64,000 nt of DNA from positions 248,001 to 312,000 of the forward strand of contig JBASFK010000004.1 in the NCBI GenBank assembly GCA_049652985.1. The letters are read 5' to 3'. Each line of letters opens with the position of its first letter. Positions within the stretch are counted from its first letter, which is position 1. The stretch comes from UBA7657 sp049652985. GTDB lineage: Bacteria; Pseudomonadota; Alphaproteobacteria; Micavibrionales; Micavibrionaceae. Positions 35,196 to 44,819 of the stretch are shown here, one piece after another. A model generated the notes under the pieces. That model was not told the DNA's origin. It searched no databases and worked only from the letters and a program-made list of their open reading frames with translations. Made by a program: the position numbers and the translations under genes.

Positions 35196-36092
35196 ATGAG
35201 CCAGAAATCTAAATCGGGCAACGTTATCAATATTAAAACCGGCCTCGCAGAAATGCTGAAGGGCGGCGTCATCATGGACGTCGTCACGGCTGATCAGGCG
35301 AAAATCGCCGAGGATGCCGGCGCGGTGGCGGTCATGGCGCTGGAGCGCGTACCATCCGATATCCGCAAGGCCGGCGGCGTGGCGCGTATGAGCCCGCCTG
35401 AACTCGTCCAGCAGATCATGGAAAGCGTTTCCATTCCCGTCATGGCGAAATGCCGCATCGGCCATTTCGCCGAGGCGCAGATTCTTGAGGCCATCGGCGT
35501 CGATTACATCGACGAGTCCGAGGTGCTGACGCCCGCTGACGAAGACTTCCACATCAACAAGCATGATTTTAAAATCCCGTTCGTCTGCGGCGCGAAGAAT
35601 CTTGGCGAAGCGCTGCGCAGAATTGGCGAAGGCGCAGCATTGATGCGCACCAAGGGCGAACCCGGCACCGGCAATATCGTCGAGGCGGTGCGTCACCTGC
35701 GCGAGATCAACCAGGAGATCAAGAAACTCACCGTCACCGATGACGCTGAGCTCATGACCGCAGCAAAAAATCTTGCCGCGCCGTATGAACTGGTGAAACT
35801 GGTGAAAGAACTCGGCCGCCTGCCTGTGCCGAATTTCGCGGCTGGCGGCATTGCCACGCCCGCGGACGCGGCGCTGTGCATGCAGCTCGGCGCGGAAACG
35901 GTATTTGTCGGCTCCGGCATTTTCAAATCCGAAAACCCGGCGCTGTTTGCAAAAGCCATCGTTAAGGCAACGACGCATTTCGACAATCCGAAAATCGTTC
36001 TCGAAGCCTCCAAGGGCCTTGGCACCGCGATGCCCGGCATCGAAATCGGCACTATCGAAACCACGATGCGGATGGCTAATCGGGGCTGGTAA
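35196..36092 (+). CDS. pdxS: pyridoxal 5'-phosphate synthase subunit PdxS
   Basis: A 298-residue TIM-barrel synthase making PLP from ribose 5-phosphate, glyceraldehyde 3-phosphate and ammonia from PdxT. The catalytic lysines lie in MDVVT...A and KCRIGH regions, and PNFAAGGIATPADAALCMQLG and GSGIFKS form the phosphate site. I chose ATG 35196; a TTG at 35175 would add seven residues. Its stop shares one base with the pdxT start. This DXP-independent route is uncommon in alphaproteobacteria, which mostly use pdxA/pdxJ. Confidence 0.97.
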   Translation: MSQKSKSGNVINIKTGLAEMLKGGVIMDVVTADQAKIAEDAGAVAVMALERVPSDIRKAGGVARMSPPELVQQIMESVSIPVMAKCRIGHFAEAQILEAIGVDYIDESEVLTPADEDFHINKHDFKIPFVCGAKNLGEALRRIGEGAALMRTKGEPGTGNIVEAVRHLREINQEIKKLTVTDDAELMTAAKNLAAPYELVKLVKELGRLPVPNFAAGGIATPADAALCMQLGAETVFVGSGIFKSENPALFAKAIVKATTHFDNPKIVLEASKGLGTAMPGIEIGTIETTMRMANRGW

Positions 36093-36670
36093 TGGCCAAA
36101 CCTGTTATTGGCGTGCTGGCCCTTCAGGGCGCGGTCGAACCCCACAGAAAACATATCGAGGCGGCGGGCGGTGAATTCCGCGCGGTGAAAACGCCTGAGC
36201 AATTTGAGACTGTTGACGCTTTCATTCTCCCCGGCGGCGAAAGCACGACAATGTTGAAGCTGATCGAAGCTTTCGATTTGTGGGACGCGCTTGCGGCGCA
36301 GTTCAAAGCTAAGCCGGTATGGGGCATCTGCGCCGGATCGATTTTGATCGCCGAGAATGTTACCAGCCCTGCACAAAAATCTTTCGGCCTGATCCCTATG
36401 ACGGTTGAAAGAAACGCCTATGGCCGTCAGCTTGAAAGCCATCACGCCGACATTAATGGCTATGACGTCTCGCTCATCCGCGCGCCGGTGATTTCAAAAA
36501 CTGGCGACGGCGTTGAAGTGGAAGCTACGCATGAAGGCAAGCCCGTATGGGTCGAAAAAGGGCGCTATATGGCCACGACATTCCACCCTGAACTGACACT
36601 CGATTACCCCTCGCCGATGCACAGGGAATTTGTTAATCTCGTGCGCGAATACGGCAAAAAAGCGGCCTGA
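36092..36670 (+). CDS. pdxT: pyridoxal 5'-phosphate synthase glutaminase subunit PdxT
   Basis: A 192-residue glutaminase that supplies ammonia to PdxS. The catalytic Cys is in WGICAGSILI, the His and Glu in TFHPELT, and the oxyanion region in LPGGESTTMLKL. It is translationally coupled to pdxS (TAATG) and lies two bases before thrC, a PLP enzyme, so the three form an operon. Confidence 0.97.
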   Translation: MAKPVIGVLALQGAVEPHRKHIEAAGGEFRAVKTPEQFETVDAFILPGGESTTMLKLIEAFDLWDALAAQFKAKPVWGICAGSILIAENVTSPAQKSFGLIPMTVERNAYGRQLESHHADINGYDVSLIRAPVISKTGDGVEVEATHEGKPVWVEKGRYMATTFHPELTLDYPSPMHREFVNLVREYGKKAA

Positions 36671-36672
36671 AA

Positions 36673-38049
36673 ATGATCAGATACATCTCCACGCGCGGCG
36701 GGGGTTCGCCTCAAAATTTCGAGCAGGTTCTGCTGGCCGGTCTTGCGCCGGATGGCGGCCTTTATGTGCCGGAAACGTGGCCGAAACTGGACCTGCATAA
36801 GCTCAAGGGAAAATCTTACGTCGAAGTGGCGGAAGAGGTGATCTTTCCCTTCGTCGAAGGCAGCATCGGGCGCGAAACGCTGTGCGGGATTTTGAAGGAA
36901 ACATACGGTGAGGATGTTTTTCGGCATAAGGATGTCGTGCCGCTTCATAAACTCTACGATAATATTTACGCGCTTGAGCTGTTTCACGGCCCGACAATCG
37001 CCTTCAAAGACATTGCGTTGCAATTTCTCGGCCGCCTGTTCGATCACGTCCTGAAGAAAAATGACCGTCATGTCACCATCGTCGGCGCGACGTCCGGCGA
37101 TACGGGTTCGGCCGCGATCGAGGGCTGCCGCCATTCGGACAACGTAAAGATTTTCATTCTTCACCCGCAGGGCCGCGTCTCCGACGTGCAACGCCGCCAG
37201 ATGACCACGGTGAATGCGCCGAATGTTCATAACATTGCGCTGCAGGGCACGTTCGACGACTGCCAGAACGCGGTCAAGGATATGTTCAACGACGTGGAAT
37301 TCCGCACTGAAATGAATTTGTCCGCGGTGAATTCCATCAACTGGGCGCGTATTGTCGCGCAGATCGTTTATTACGTGACGGCGTCTCTGGAACTCGGCGA
37401 GGGCACGACCTTCGTCGTTCCGACCGGAAATTTCGGCAACGTGTTCGCTGGTTATTACGCACGGAAAATGGGTGTCCCGCTCAACCTCGCGATTGCCACC
37501 AACCGCAACGATATCCTGACGCGCTTTTTCGAAAACGGGACGATGAAGGCGGAAGAGACGCATGCATCCTTAAGCCCGTCGATGGATATCCAGATATCCA
37601 GCAATTTTGAGCGCTACTTGTTCGATCTCCTGGATCGCGATGCCAAAAAACTTTCGGCGGTCATGACCGAATTCAAAAACACCGGAAAATTTTCCCTTCC
37701 AGAAGAACTTCATGAAAAAGCGCGAAGGGAATTTTCAGCCCACCGCGTGAACGATACAGAAACGCTTGAGACTATCAAAAAAATTCACGATGAAACCGGC
37801 TATGTGCTCGACCCTCACACGGCTGTAGGAACTAATGCCGCGCTCAAAATTGCAAAAACCGCAACCGGCCCTGTCGTCATCCTCGCCACCGCCCACCCGG
37901 CCAAGTTTCCTGATGCAGTAGAACGCGCCACGGGCACCCGCCCCCCACTGCCCTCGCATTTGGCGGATCTTCTGAGCCGCCCTGAAAAACTCGAGGTTAT
38001 GGCCAATAATTTGCAAAAACTGCAGGATTTTATCCGCAAAAATGCCTGA
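36673..38049 (+). CDS. thrC: threonine synthase
   Basis: A 458-residue PLP-dependent enzyme turning O-phosphohomoserine into threonine. The PLP lysine is in GPTIAFKDIALQF, the phosphate loop in GATSGDTGSAAIEG, and the N-terminal YISTRGG is typical of the long, proteobacterial type. It is third in the pdxS-pdxT-thrC unit, two bases after pdxT. Confidence 0.97.
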   Translation: MIRYISTRGGGSPQNFEQVLLAGLAPDGGLYVPETWPKLDLHKLKGKSYVEVAEEVIFPFVEGSIGRETLCGILKETYGEDVFRHKDVVPLHKLYDNIYALELFHGPTIAFKDIALQFLGRLFDHVLKKNDRHVTIVGATSGDTGSAAIEGCRHSDNVKIFILHPQGRVSDVQRRQMTTVNAPNVHNIALQGTFDDCQNAVKDMFNDVEFRTEMNLSAVNSINWARIVAQIVYYVTASLELGEGTTFVVPTGNFGNVFAGYYARKMGVPLNLAIATNRNDILTRFFENGTMKAEETHASLSPSMDIQISSNFERYLFDLLDRDAKKLSAVMTEFKNTGKFSLPEELHEKARREFSAHRVNDTETLETIKKIHDETGYVLDPHTAVGTNAALKIAKTATGPVVILATAHPAKFPDAVERATGTRPPLPSHLADLLSRPEKLEVMANNLQKLQDFIRKNA

Positions 38050-38104
38050 TTATACAGTATCTTGGGCTTGCCTTTGAGTAGCCGGTGCCTTATTTATAAC
38101 CCCC

Positions 38105-39367
38105 ATGTCTCATATTCAGTTTACAACCCTCGATAACGGCCTGCGTGTCATCACCGACACGGTTCCCGATGTGCACAGCGTCGCCCTCGGCATTTGGGTG
38201 AATGTCGGCACCCGCAACGAGGCGCCGGAATATAATGGCGCGGCGCACATGGTCGAGCACATGCTGTTCAAGGGCACACCGACACGCACCACGCAGCAGA
38301 TTGCCGAAATTGTCGAGGATGTCGGCGGCAATATGAACGCCTATACCAGCCGCGAGTTGACCAGCTATCATATCCATCTGCTGAAGAATGACTCAGGTCT
38401 CGCGCTCGACATTCTGGCCGATATCTACCAGAACGCGGTCATGCCTGAGGAAGAGATGGAGCGCGAGCGTCATGTCATCCTGCAGGAAATCGGCATGTGC
38501 AACGACACGCCCGACGAACTGGTGTTCGATAATTATTACGAAGCCGCCTATCCGGGCCAGACGGTGGGCGCGCCGATCCTCGGCAAGGCTGCGGATATAT
38601 CCGGCATGAAGCGCAGCGCGCTGAGCGATTATATCCGGCGCTATTACACGCCGCCGCGCACGGTGATTTCCGCCGCCGGTAATCTCGATCACCAGGATTT
38701 CGTCGCGAAAGTCGAAAGCATGTTTCGCAATCTGCCGCCCGCACAGGCGGACAGCCAGCCCGCCGCGAATTACAAGGGCGGTGAAGTTCGCGCCGACAAG
38801 GAGCTGGAGCAGAGCCATATCGTTCTCGGCTTTGAGGGCGTATCGCGCCTCAGCCCGGATTACTACACCGCCCAGGTTCTTTCGACCTTGCTCGGCGGCG
38901 GCATGTCGTCAAGATTATTTCAGGAAGTGCGTGAAAAACGTGGGCTGGTTTATTCAATCTATTCGTTCCACTCCGGCTACATCGACAGCGGCCAGTTCGC
39001 GATCTATGCCGGAACCGGCCCCGATGATCTGAAAAAGCTGGTGCCGGTCGTTTGCGACGAGGTGAGGAATGTTTGTGAAAACGTCACGGTCGCAGAACTT
39101 GAACGCGCCAAGGCGCAGATCAGGTCGGGAATTCTGATCGGCCAGGAATCCATGATGACCCGCGCCGACCAGCAGGCGAAATATCTGATTTATCGCCACC
39201 AGCCGGTCGATATCGGCGGCATCATTCACGCGATCGACAGCGTTGATACGGCTTCTGTGTGTGAAGTGGCGCAGAAAATCTTTTCATCCCGCCCGACGAT
39301 TTCGGCGCTCGGACCTCTGAAAAATCTCGAAAGCTACGAAAAAATCGAAAAAAGACTGCGCGCCTAG
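38105..39367 (+). CDS. M16 family zinc peptidase (mitochondrial processing peptidase-like)
   Basis: A 420-residue peptidase closely resembling alphaproteobacterial homologues of the mitochondrial processing peptidase beta subunit. The inverted zinc motif HMVEH (HxxEH) in NGAAHMVEHMLFKGT is intact, followed by the downstream Glu region and the C-terminal domain GGMSSRLFQEVREKRGLVYSI. The position next to thrC is common in alphaproteobacteria. Its 3' end overlaps the convergent yqgE-type gene by four bases. Confidence 0.95.
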   Translation: MSHIQFTTLDNGLRVITDTVPDVHSVALGIWVNVGTRNEAPEYNGAAHMVEHMLFKGTPTRTTQQIAEIVEDVGGNMNAYTSRELTSYHIHLLKNDSGLALDILADIYQNAVMPEEEMERERHVILQEIGMCNDTPDELVFDNYYEAAYPGQTVGAPILGKAADISGMKRSALSDYIRRYYTPPRTVISAAGNLDHQDFVAKVESMFRNLPPAQADSQPAANYKGGEVRADKELEQSHIVLGFEGVSRLSPDYYTAQVLSTLLGGGMSSRLFQEVREKRGLVYSIYSFHSGYIDSGQFAIYAGTGPDDLKKLVPVVCDEVRNVCENVTVAELERAKAQIRSGILIGQESMMTRADQQAKYLIYRHQPVDIGGIIHAIDSVDTASVCEVAQKIFSSRPTISALGPLKNLESYEKIEKRLRA

Positions 39368-39945
39368 GCGCGACCCGCAACGGAAGAAAGCATGCCGGGG
39401 TCGAACCCGAGCTTCTGCACGGCCATCGTCCATTTTTCATCCGGCGCGGCATGGAAGATAATGTTCGGATCAGGGTCGGCGACCAGCCATGAATTCTCCT
39501 GGATTTCGCGGTCGAGTTGGCCCGGGCCCCAGCCGGCATAACCCAGCAGGAACAACAGGCGGTCGGGCCCGCCGCCGCCGGCGATCACTTTCAGGGCCTC
39601 GACCGTGCCGGTAATGCCGTATGCATCGCCGACGGTGACTGTATCCTTCTGGCTGAAATCGCGGGAATGAAGGATGAAACCACGCGCGGCTTCCACGGGG
39701 CCGCCGCACAGGACGGGCATGTCCAGATTCGCCAGGTCGATTCGGATATCCGAGGACATTCTGAGTTGTTCCAGCAGGCTTTTGAATTCGATTCCCGGCA
39801 GGACATGATTGATGACAAGGCCCATCGCGCCTTTTTCATCATGCGCGCACATGAAAATGACGGCGCGGTAAAAGCGCGGATCACCCAGCCCCGGCATGGC
39901 GAGCAGTAATTTCCCGGTCAGGCTGTGTTCCGAATTTTTGTTCAT
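39364..39945 (-). CDS. YqgE/AlgH family protein
   Basis: A 193-residue member of the YqgE (AlgH) family with the typical LTGKLLLAMPGLGDPRFYRAV start, GAMGLVINHVL, GGPV and GYAGWGPGQLDREIQENSW. Molecular function is not established. It is a single gene, convergent with the M16 peptidase. Confidence 0.95.
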   Translation of the reverse strand: MNKNSEHSLTGKLLLAMPGLGDPRFYRAVIFMCAHDEKGAMGLVINHVLPGIEFKSLLEQLRMSSDIRIDLANLDMPVLCGGPVEAARGFILHSRDFSQKDTVTVGDAYGITGTVEALKVIAGGGGPDRLLFLLGYAGWGPGQLDREIQENSWLVADPDPNIIFHAAPDEKWTMAVQKLGFDPGMLSSVAGRA

Positions 39946-39976
39946 TGCAAAAGTAAGCCAGAAGAAAAAAGGAAAG

Positions 39977-41101
39977 TCAAAGCCTGTAAATTTTTATCGT
40001 TTTTTCCACGATATGCGCGGTTGCGAATTCGCGCTCGGCCCGGGCGCGGGCGGAAATTTCCATTTTTTTTTGCAAGGCAGAATCGGTCAGGATTTTTTCA
40101 ACCGCATCCGCCGTGGCCTCGGCATCTTTGACCGGGACAAGTAAACCATTCTCATTATGCGCCACCGCTTCACGGCAGCCCGGATGATCGGTGGTAACGC
40201 AAGCCTTGCCCATCGCGGCGGCTTCAAGAAGAACGCGCGGGATTCCCTCGCGGTACCAAGATGGGTAAGCGATCAAGGCCGCCTGGGCATACAGCGCCGG
40301 CATGTCGTCGACACGGCCTATCCATTCAACCGGCGTGCCCGCCACCATCCGCTGCATTTCTTCTTTTGAGATAGCCAGTGGGTTGTGATCCGTGACGCCT
40401 CCGGCCACCTGAAAACGTGCGGGAATCTGCCGTTTTTCAAGGATTTTGGCCATCTCGATAAAGACTGATACGCCCTTGTCGCGCACCAGCCGCGTGGGCA
40501 TGAGAACGAGAGGAGGCAGGGAATTATCCGTACCGGCGCGCGGCGAAAATTTTTCTATATCCACGCCGGAACCCGGAATCAAAACGCAGTTTTCTTCAGC
40601 AACAAAATTTTTGCGGACGAGAATATTCATGTCGTCTGAGTTTTGAAACGTGACAACGGCGTCCGGGTTGCGCAGGACATGTTTCAGAAACGGCGCGGCT
40701 AAACAAAGCATGATTTTTGATTTCAGGTCATGACCGGAAAAAAGATAACCAAGCCCGGCAATTGTGTAGACGGTTTTTAACCCGCGCATGCCCCGCATTG
40801 CGATACCGGTAAGAAGGGAATATTTCAGCGTAATCGTGTGAACGAGGTCAGGATTTAAATCCTGTAATATTTTTCGAAGAGCGAAAATTGTTTTGAGGGC
40901 GGATAATGGCGAAAACCCGTTTTGCATCAGCGGCAAATCATGACCAGTAAAACCCTGCGCCTTTAATTTCGAATCCGACGAAGCGCCCGGTGCGGCGAGG
41001 TGGATTTCGCAACCCCGTGCCTGCGCGGCAAGAGCCAGCGGCAGGCGTGAGGACCAGAAATCCCCGGTTTCAGCCAGTACATACAGAATTTTTTGCGTCA
41101 T
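39977..41101 (-). CDS. glycosyltransferase family 4 protein
   Basis: A 374-residue GT-B fold transferase. The C-terminal donor-binding motif EGIPRVLLEAAAMGKACVTTD with GCREAV (E-x7-E) is intact, and the N-terminal acceptor domain includes the Gly-rich start. It likely adds a sugar from a nucleotide donor to a surface polysaccharide or lipid. It sits ten bases after asnB, which in such places often amidates sugars. The exact substrate is unknown. Confidence 0.9.
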   Translation of the reverse strand: MTQKILYVLAETGDFWSSRLPLALAAQARGCEIHLAAPGASSDSKLKAQGFTGHDLPLMQNGFSPLSALKTIFALRKILQDLNPDLVHTITLKYSLLTGIAMRGMRGLKTVYTIAGLGYLFSGHDLKSKIMLCLAAPFLKHVLRNPDAVVTFQNSDDMNILVRKNFVAEENCVLIPGSGVDIEKFSPRAGTDNSLPPLVLMPTRLVRDKGVSVFIEMAKILEKRQIPARFQVAGGVTDHNPLAISKEEMQRMVAGTPVEWIGRVDDMPALYAQAALIAYPSWYREGIPRVLLEAAAMGKACVTTDHPGCREAVAHNENGLLVPVKDAEATADAVEKILTDSALQKKMEISARARAEREFATAHIVEKTIKIYRL

Positions 41102-41110
41102 GCTGCGACC

Positions 41111-43045
41111 TCAATTAATCCAGCGTTCATGCCAGGCCTGGAACATCAATGCGCCCCAGAGCTTTTGCGCGTTCGAGCCACGGTTTTCAAGGTGATCCTG
41201 CCACGCGGCGCGGATGACGCCTGCATCGAGCCCGGATTGCTCGAGCCTGTCCGTCGACAGCAGATTTTCCGCCCAGTCTTTGAGCGGCCCGCGCAGCCAT
41301 GCGCCGACAGGAACGGCAAATCCTTGTTTCGGTCGCTCGAACAATTCTTCTGGTACGTGCCGTTTAAGAACCTGCCGCAGCAGCCACTTACCCTGGCCGC
41401 CCCGCATTTTGAAACGCTCAGGCAGTCGCCATGCATATTCATAGATGCGGCGATCAAGCAGCGGCGCGCGCGCCTCGAGCGACACCGCCATGCTGGCCCG
41501 GTCGACCTTGGTGAGAATATCGCCGGGAAGATAAAACAGCGCGTCCCAGTACATCATTTTTTCGGCGAATGAAAAATCATGCGGCGGCTGGAAATCGCTG
41601 TCGCTCAGCAGCGTTTTTACGGCAACGTTATTGGCGACTGGCGGCGTCGGCCATTGGCCGAGAAGGCTTTGGTAAATCTCCTCCTGCGTGTTAAGGCCGA
41701 AAAGATCCGCCGCTTTGTGCATCAGGATTCCAGCCTGCGGACGGTTTTTGATCAATGTGTTCCAGCGCTCCGGCGGCAACGTTTTAATGGCGCTGCCAAC
41801 CGCGCGGCGCAAGGGTTTCGGCAGGAATTTGATGCGGTTCCAGAGTTTCGCGCCTGTCACATGGCGGTTATAACCGCCCAGCATTTCATCGCCGCCATCG
41901 CCCGAAAGTGCGACAGTGACATCACGTCGCGCGAACTGTGAAACCAGGTAAGTGGGAATGGCCGACATATCGGCGAACGGCTCATCGTAAATCTCGGGAA
42001 GGCGGGGGATGACATTCAGCGCATCCTGCGCGCTTAAATAAATCTCATGGTGATCGGTCCCCAGATGCGCGGCAATTTTTTTCGCATGCGCGGCTTCATC
42101 GAAACCTTCTTCATGAAAGCCAATCGTATAAGTTTTCACCTTCTGGCCGGAAATTCTTTGCATCAATGCGACGACGCTGGAGCTGTCTATGCCACCGGAA
42201 AAAAACGCGCCGAGCGGGACATCGGAAATTAAACGATCACGCACGCATTCGGTCAGCAGTTCTTCAAATTCATTGATGACGGCTTCATCACCGCCACCGA
42301 TTTTTTTTGAACGGGCGTCTTCCACCACGCGCGTATGGTGCCAGTACGGCTCCATGCGGCTTTCCAGGTCTGCGTTCTGTTGAAGTCCTTCAATGCCGAG
42401 CGCGAGGCGGTGTCCGGCGGGCAGGCTCCAGACATTTTTATAGATGCAGGAGGGCGAGGGGACATAACCGTATTGCAGGAACAGCGAGAGCGCCTCGGGA
42501 TTGATCGCCGCCTTAAACCCTGGGTGCGCGCGGAGTGCCTTAAGCTCCGACGCGAACACGAGTGCGCCCTCTGCCCATCCAACATAAAGAGGTTTTTTGC
42601 CCAAACGGTCGCGCGCGAAATGAAGTTTGCGCTCTTTAGCGTCCCAGATGACGAAAGCGAACATGCCGTTGATTTTCTGCAAGGTCTGGTTGAGGCCCCA
42701 CGCTTCCACAGCGGCAAGAATGGTTTCGGTATCGCTGCGTCCGCGGAACTGCACGCCCGAACGTTCGAGTTCCTTGCGCAAGTTCAGAAAATTGTAAATC
42801 TCGCCGTTAAAAACAATTGTGTACCGGCCCGAAGCCGAGCGCATGGGCTGTCGCCCCTCGGGTGAAAGGTCGATAATGGACAAGCGGCGGAAGGCAAAAA
42901 CCAGCGGAACGTTATCGTCTATCCAGACCTGCCCGTCATCCGGGCCGCGATGACGCAGCGTGTCGGCCATGGCCCGACCGCGCGCCTGCATGTCGGATCG
43001 GCGCGCCTCGTTTGCTAGGTTGAGAAAGCCTGTAAAACCGCACAT
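41111..43045 (-). CDS. asnB: asparagine synthase (glutamine-hydrolysing)
   Basis: A 644-residue two-domain enzyme. The N-terminal Cys2 (MCGFTGFL) is the glutaminase nucleophile, with RRLSIIDLSPEGRQP and FNGEIYNF in the amidotransferase domain. The synthase domain has the ATP pyrophosphatase loop FFSGGIDSSSV. The length and neighbouring glycosyltransferase resemble the exopolysaccharide-linked asnB type, so it may amidate a surface sugar instead of free aspartate. Confidence 0.94.
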   Translation of the reverse strand: MCGFTGFLNLANEARRSDMQARGRAMADTLRHRGPDDGQVWIDDNVPLVFAFRRLSIIDLSPEGRQPMRSASGRYTIVFNGEIYNFLNLRKELERSGVQFRGRSDTETILAAVEAWGLNQTLQKINGMFAFVIWDAKERKLHFARDRLGKKPLYVGWAEGALVFASELKALRAHPGFKAAINPEALSLFLQYGYVPSPSCIYKNVWSLPAGHRLALGIEGLQQNADLESRMEPYWHHTRVVEDARSKKIGGGDEAVINEFEELLTECVRDRLISDVPLGAFFSGGIDSSSVVALMQRISGQKVKTYTIGFHEEGFDEAAHAKKIAAHLGTDHHEIYLSAQDALNVIPRLPEIYDEPFADMSAIPTYLVSQFARRDVTVALSGDGGDEMLGGYNRHVTGAKLWNRIKFLPKPLRRAVGSAIKTLPPERWNTLIKNRPQAGILMHKAADLFGLNTQEEIYQSLLGQWPTPPVANNVAVKTLLSDSDFQPPHDFSFAEKMMYWDALFYLPGDILTKVDRASMAVSLEARAPLLDRRIYEYAWRLPERFKMRGGQGKWLLRQVLKRHVPEELFERPKQGFAVPVGAWLRGPLKDWAENLLSTDRLEQSGLDAGVIRAAWQDHLENRGSNAQKLWGALMFQAWHERWIN

Positions 43046-43137
43046 AGTGATCTATATTTATTCCGTTGGTTATCTGGTAAAATGTTATATCAGGACCAAA
43101 GCGGCCCGCCTACGGGCAAATGAGGGTGTAAATCCGC

Positions 43138-43737
43138 ATGGATATTGATCTTTTATTTACAAGCGAGGGTGAGGCAGGGCTCATCGCCAATGGCAATTTC
43201 GTCAAGAAAGCCATCGGCGTGGTGCTCGACAACAAGACCGGCATCCTGACTCTTGAATATGCCGATTCTGATTACATGGAATTCAATATCCCGGTTGAAG
43301 GCGACTTTTTCGCGGCGCTCGATGCCAACGCGCAAATCCATGTCGGCGCCATCAAGAACGGGAATATCGCGCAGGCCTACCAGGTGCCGCTGATGTTTCT
43401 CGACGATCCTTACCGGGGTGAAATGCTGCGTGGTAACCGCGAACAGGGGAATCCGCTGCAGGCTTTCAATCATTTCGTCAAGCGCTGCACGACAGGCCAG
43501 CCCGTTCACCGTAACGACCTCGGCGATGAAAAATCCATGGGTTGCGTATTAGGCGAAGCCAGCCCGGCGAACCTGCAGTTCGCGCCGCATCTCGCAAGGC
43601 GTCATGCGCTTGAGGCCGGGCACAAAATTATTCCCACGCTCAATGTGCCGCATATTCATGGACCGGGTCTCGGAACAACCAGTCCCGGTGGTCGCTCGAT
43701 GTACCAGCAGCCGACGAAAAAGGACGACGACGAGTAA
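43138..43737 (+). CDS. hypothetical protein
   Basis: A 199-residue cytoplasmic protein. The first 90 residues alternate beta-strands (AIGVVLDNKTGILTLEYADSD), and the C-terminal third is Pro/Gly-rich and ends in an acidic KKDDDE. No family is recognised. It is divergent from asnB and ends at the mltG stop. Confidence 0.6.
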   Translation: MDIDLLFTSEGEAGLIANGNFVKKAIGVVLDNKTGILTLEYADSDYMEFNIPVEGDFFAALDANAQIHVGAIKNGNIAQAYQVPLMFLDDPYRGEMLRGNREQGNPLQAFNHFVKRCTTGQPVHRNDLGDEKSMGCVLGEASPANLQFAPHLARRHALEAGHKIIPTLNVPHIHGPGLGTTSPGGRSMYQQPTKKDDDE

Positions 43738-44817
43738 TCAATTACCCGGCGCGGCCTCGGCAGCCTTTTCCTCTTTCACTTCTTTTTGAGCCTCAGCTTT
43801 GGATTGTTTTTCTTTTTCACGGCGGATGATGCGCCATTCGGAAACGTTTTTCTGATGCTCGGAATGCGTTTCCGAGAAAATATGCCCGCCGGTTCCATCA
43901 GCGACGAAATAAATGAAATTATGCTCTTCGGGATGCAGCACGGCTTCGAGCGATGCCTTGCCCGGGTTTGCAATGGGGCCGGGCGGCAGACCGGGATGCA
44001 GGTACGTGTTATAAGGTGAATCGAATTCAAGGTCTTTTTTTAGCAGGCGGCGGCCCAGTGGTCCGGTGCCTTCGCTTTTCGGTTTTCCCTTCGTAAGCGC
44101 GTAAATGACGGTGGGGTCGGTCTGTAATGCGATGTTTTTTCTCAGGCGGTTGATGAACACCCCCGCGACGCGTTTTCTTTCTGAAGCTACGCCCGTTTCC
44201 TTCTCCACGATGGAGGCGAGTGTAACGGCTTCTTCCTTGGTGCTGAAGGGAAGATTCTGCGCACGGGTCGGCCATAATTCCTCGATCGCCTTGGTCATCC
44301 CTTCCTGCATGCGGGTGATAATATCCTGCTTGTTTTCTTTCAGGCGGTAATCGTAAGTCTCGGGCAGCAGCGAACCCTCGGATGGCATATTCGCGACATT
44401 ACCTTCCATGTCACCGAGTTTGTTCACGAGCTTCACAATTTCAAAGCTCGTCAGCCCCTCGGGGATCGTAATGCGGCGACCGTAAATGCGCCCGTCGCGG
44501 ATCATGCGCATGATGCTGCTGGCGCTGGCGAGGGGCTGGATTTCATACTCGCCCGCTTTCAGGTCACCCTGCGCGCTGAGGATCGTCGTGCCGAACAGGA
44601 AAATCAATTCGCTTTCGATCGCACCCGCGCCGTCCAGTTTTCCTGCAATGGCTCGCAGGCCAGAGCCGGTGGGAATTTCAACCAGGGTTGTTTCCAGCAG
44701 GGGGCCGGGTTTCTGGAACTGCCATGCCGCCCACCAGAAAGCGATTGCCGATAAAACGACGCACAGCGTGGCGGTGAAAACCAGCCCGCCCAGAAACCAT
44801 TGATCGGATTTTTTCAT
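43738..44817 (-). CDS. mltG: endolytic murein transglycosylase MltG
   Basis: A 359-residue YceG-type transglycosylase that cuts growing glycan strands in the periplasm. One N-terminal membrane helix (residues about 8-30) is followed by a LysM-like region and the catalytic domain, with the Glu in TLASIVEKETG and the motifs NRLRKNIALQTDPTVIY and YNTYLHPGLPPGPIANPG. It lies two bases after fabF, the order typical for fab clusters. A Lys/Glu-rich tail follows. Confidence 0.96.
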   Translation of the reverse strand: MKKSDQWFLGGLVFTATLCVVLSAIAFWWAAWQFQKPGPLLETTLVEIPTGSGLRAIAGKLDGAGAIESELIFLFGTTILSAQGDLKAGEYEIQPLASASSIMRMIRDGRIYGRRITIPEGLTSFEIVKLVNKLGDMEGNVANMPSEGSLLPETYDYRLKENKQDIITRMQEGMTKAIEELWPTRAQNLPFSTKEEAVTLASIVEKETGVASERKRVAGVFINRLRKNIALQTDPTVIYALTKGKPKSEGTGPLGRRLLKKDLEFDSPYNTYLHPGLPPGPIANPGKASLEAVLHPEEHNFIYFVADGTGGHIFSETHSEHQKNVSEWRIIRREKEKQSKAEAQKEVKEEKAAEAAPGN

Positions 44818-44819
44818 CT

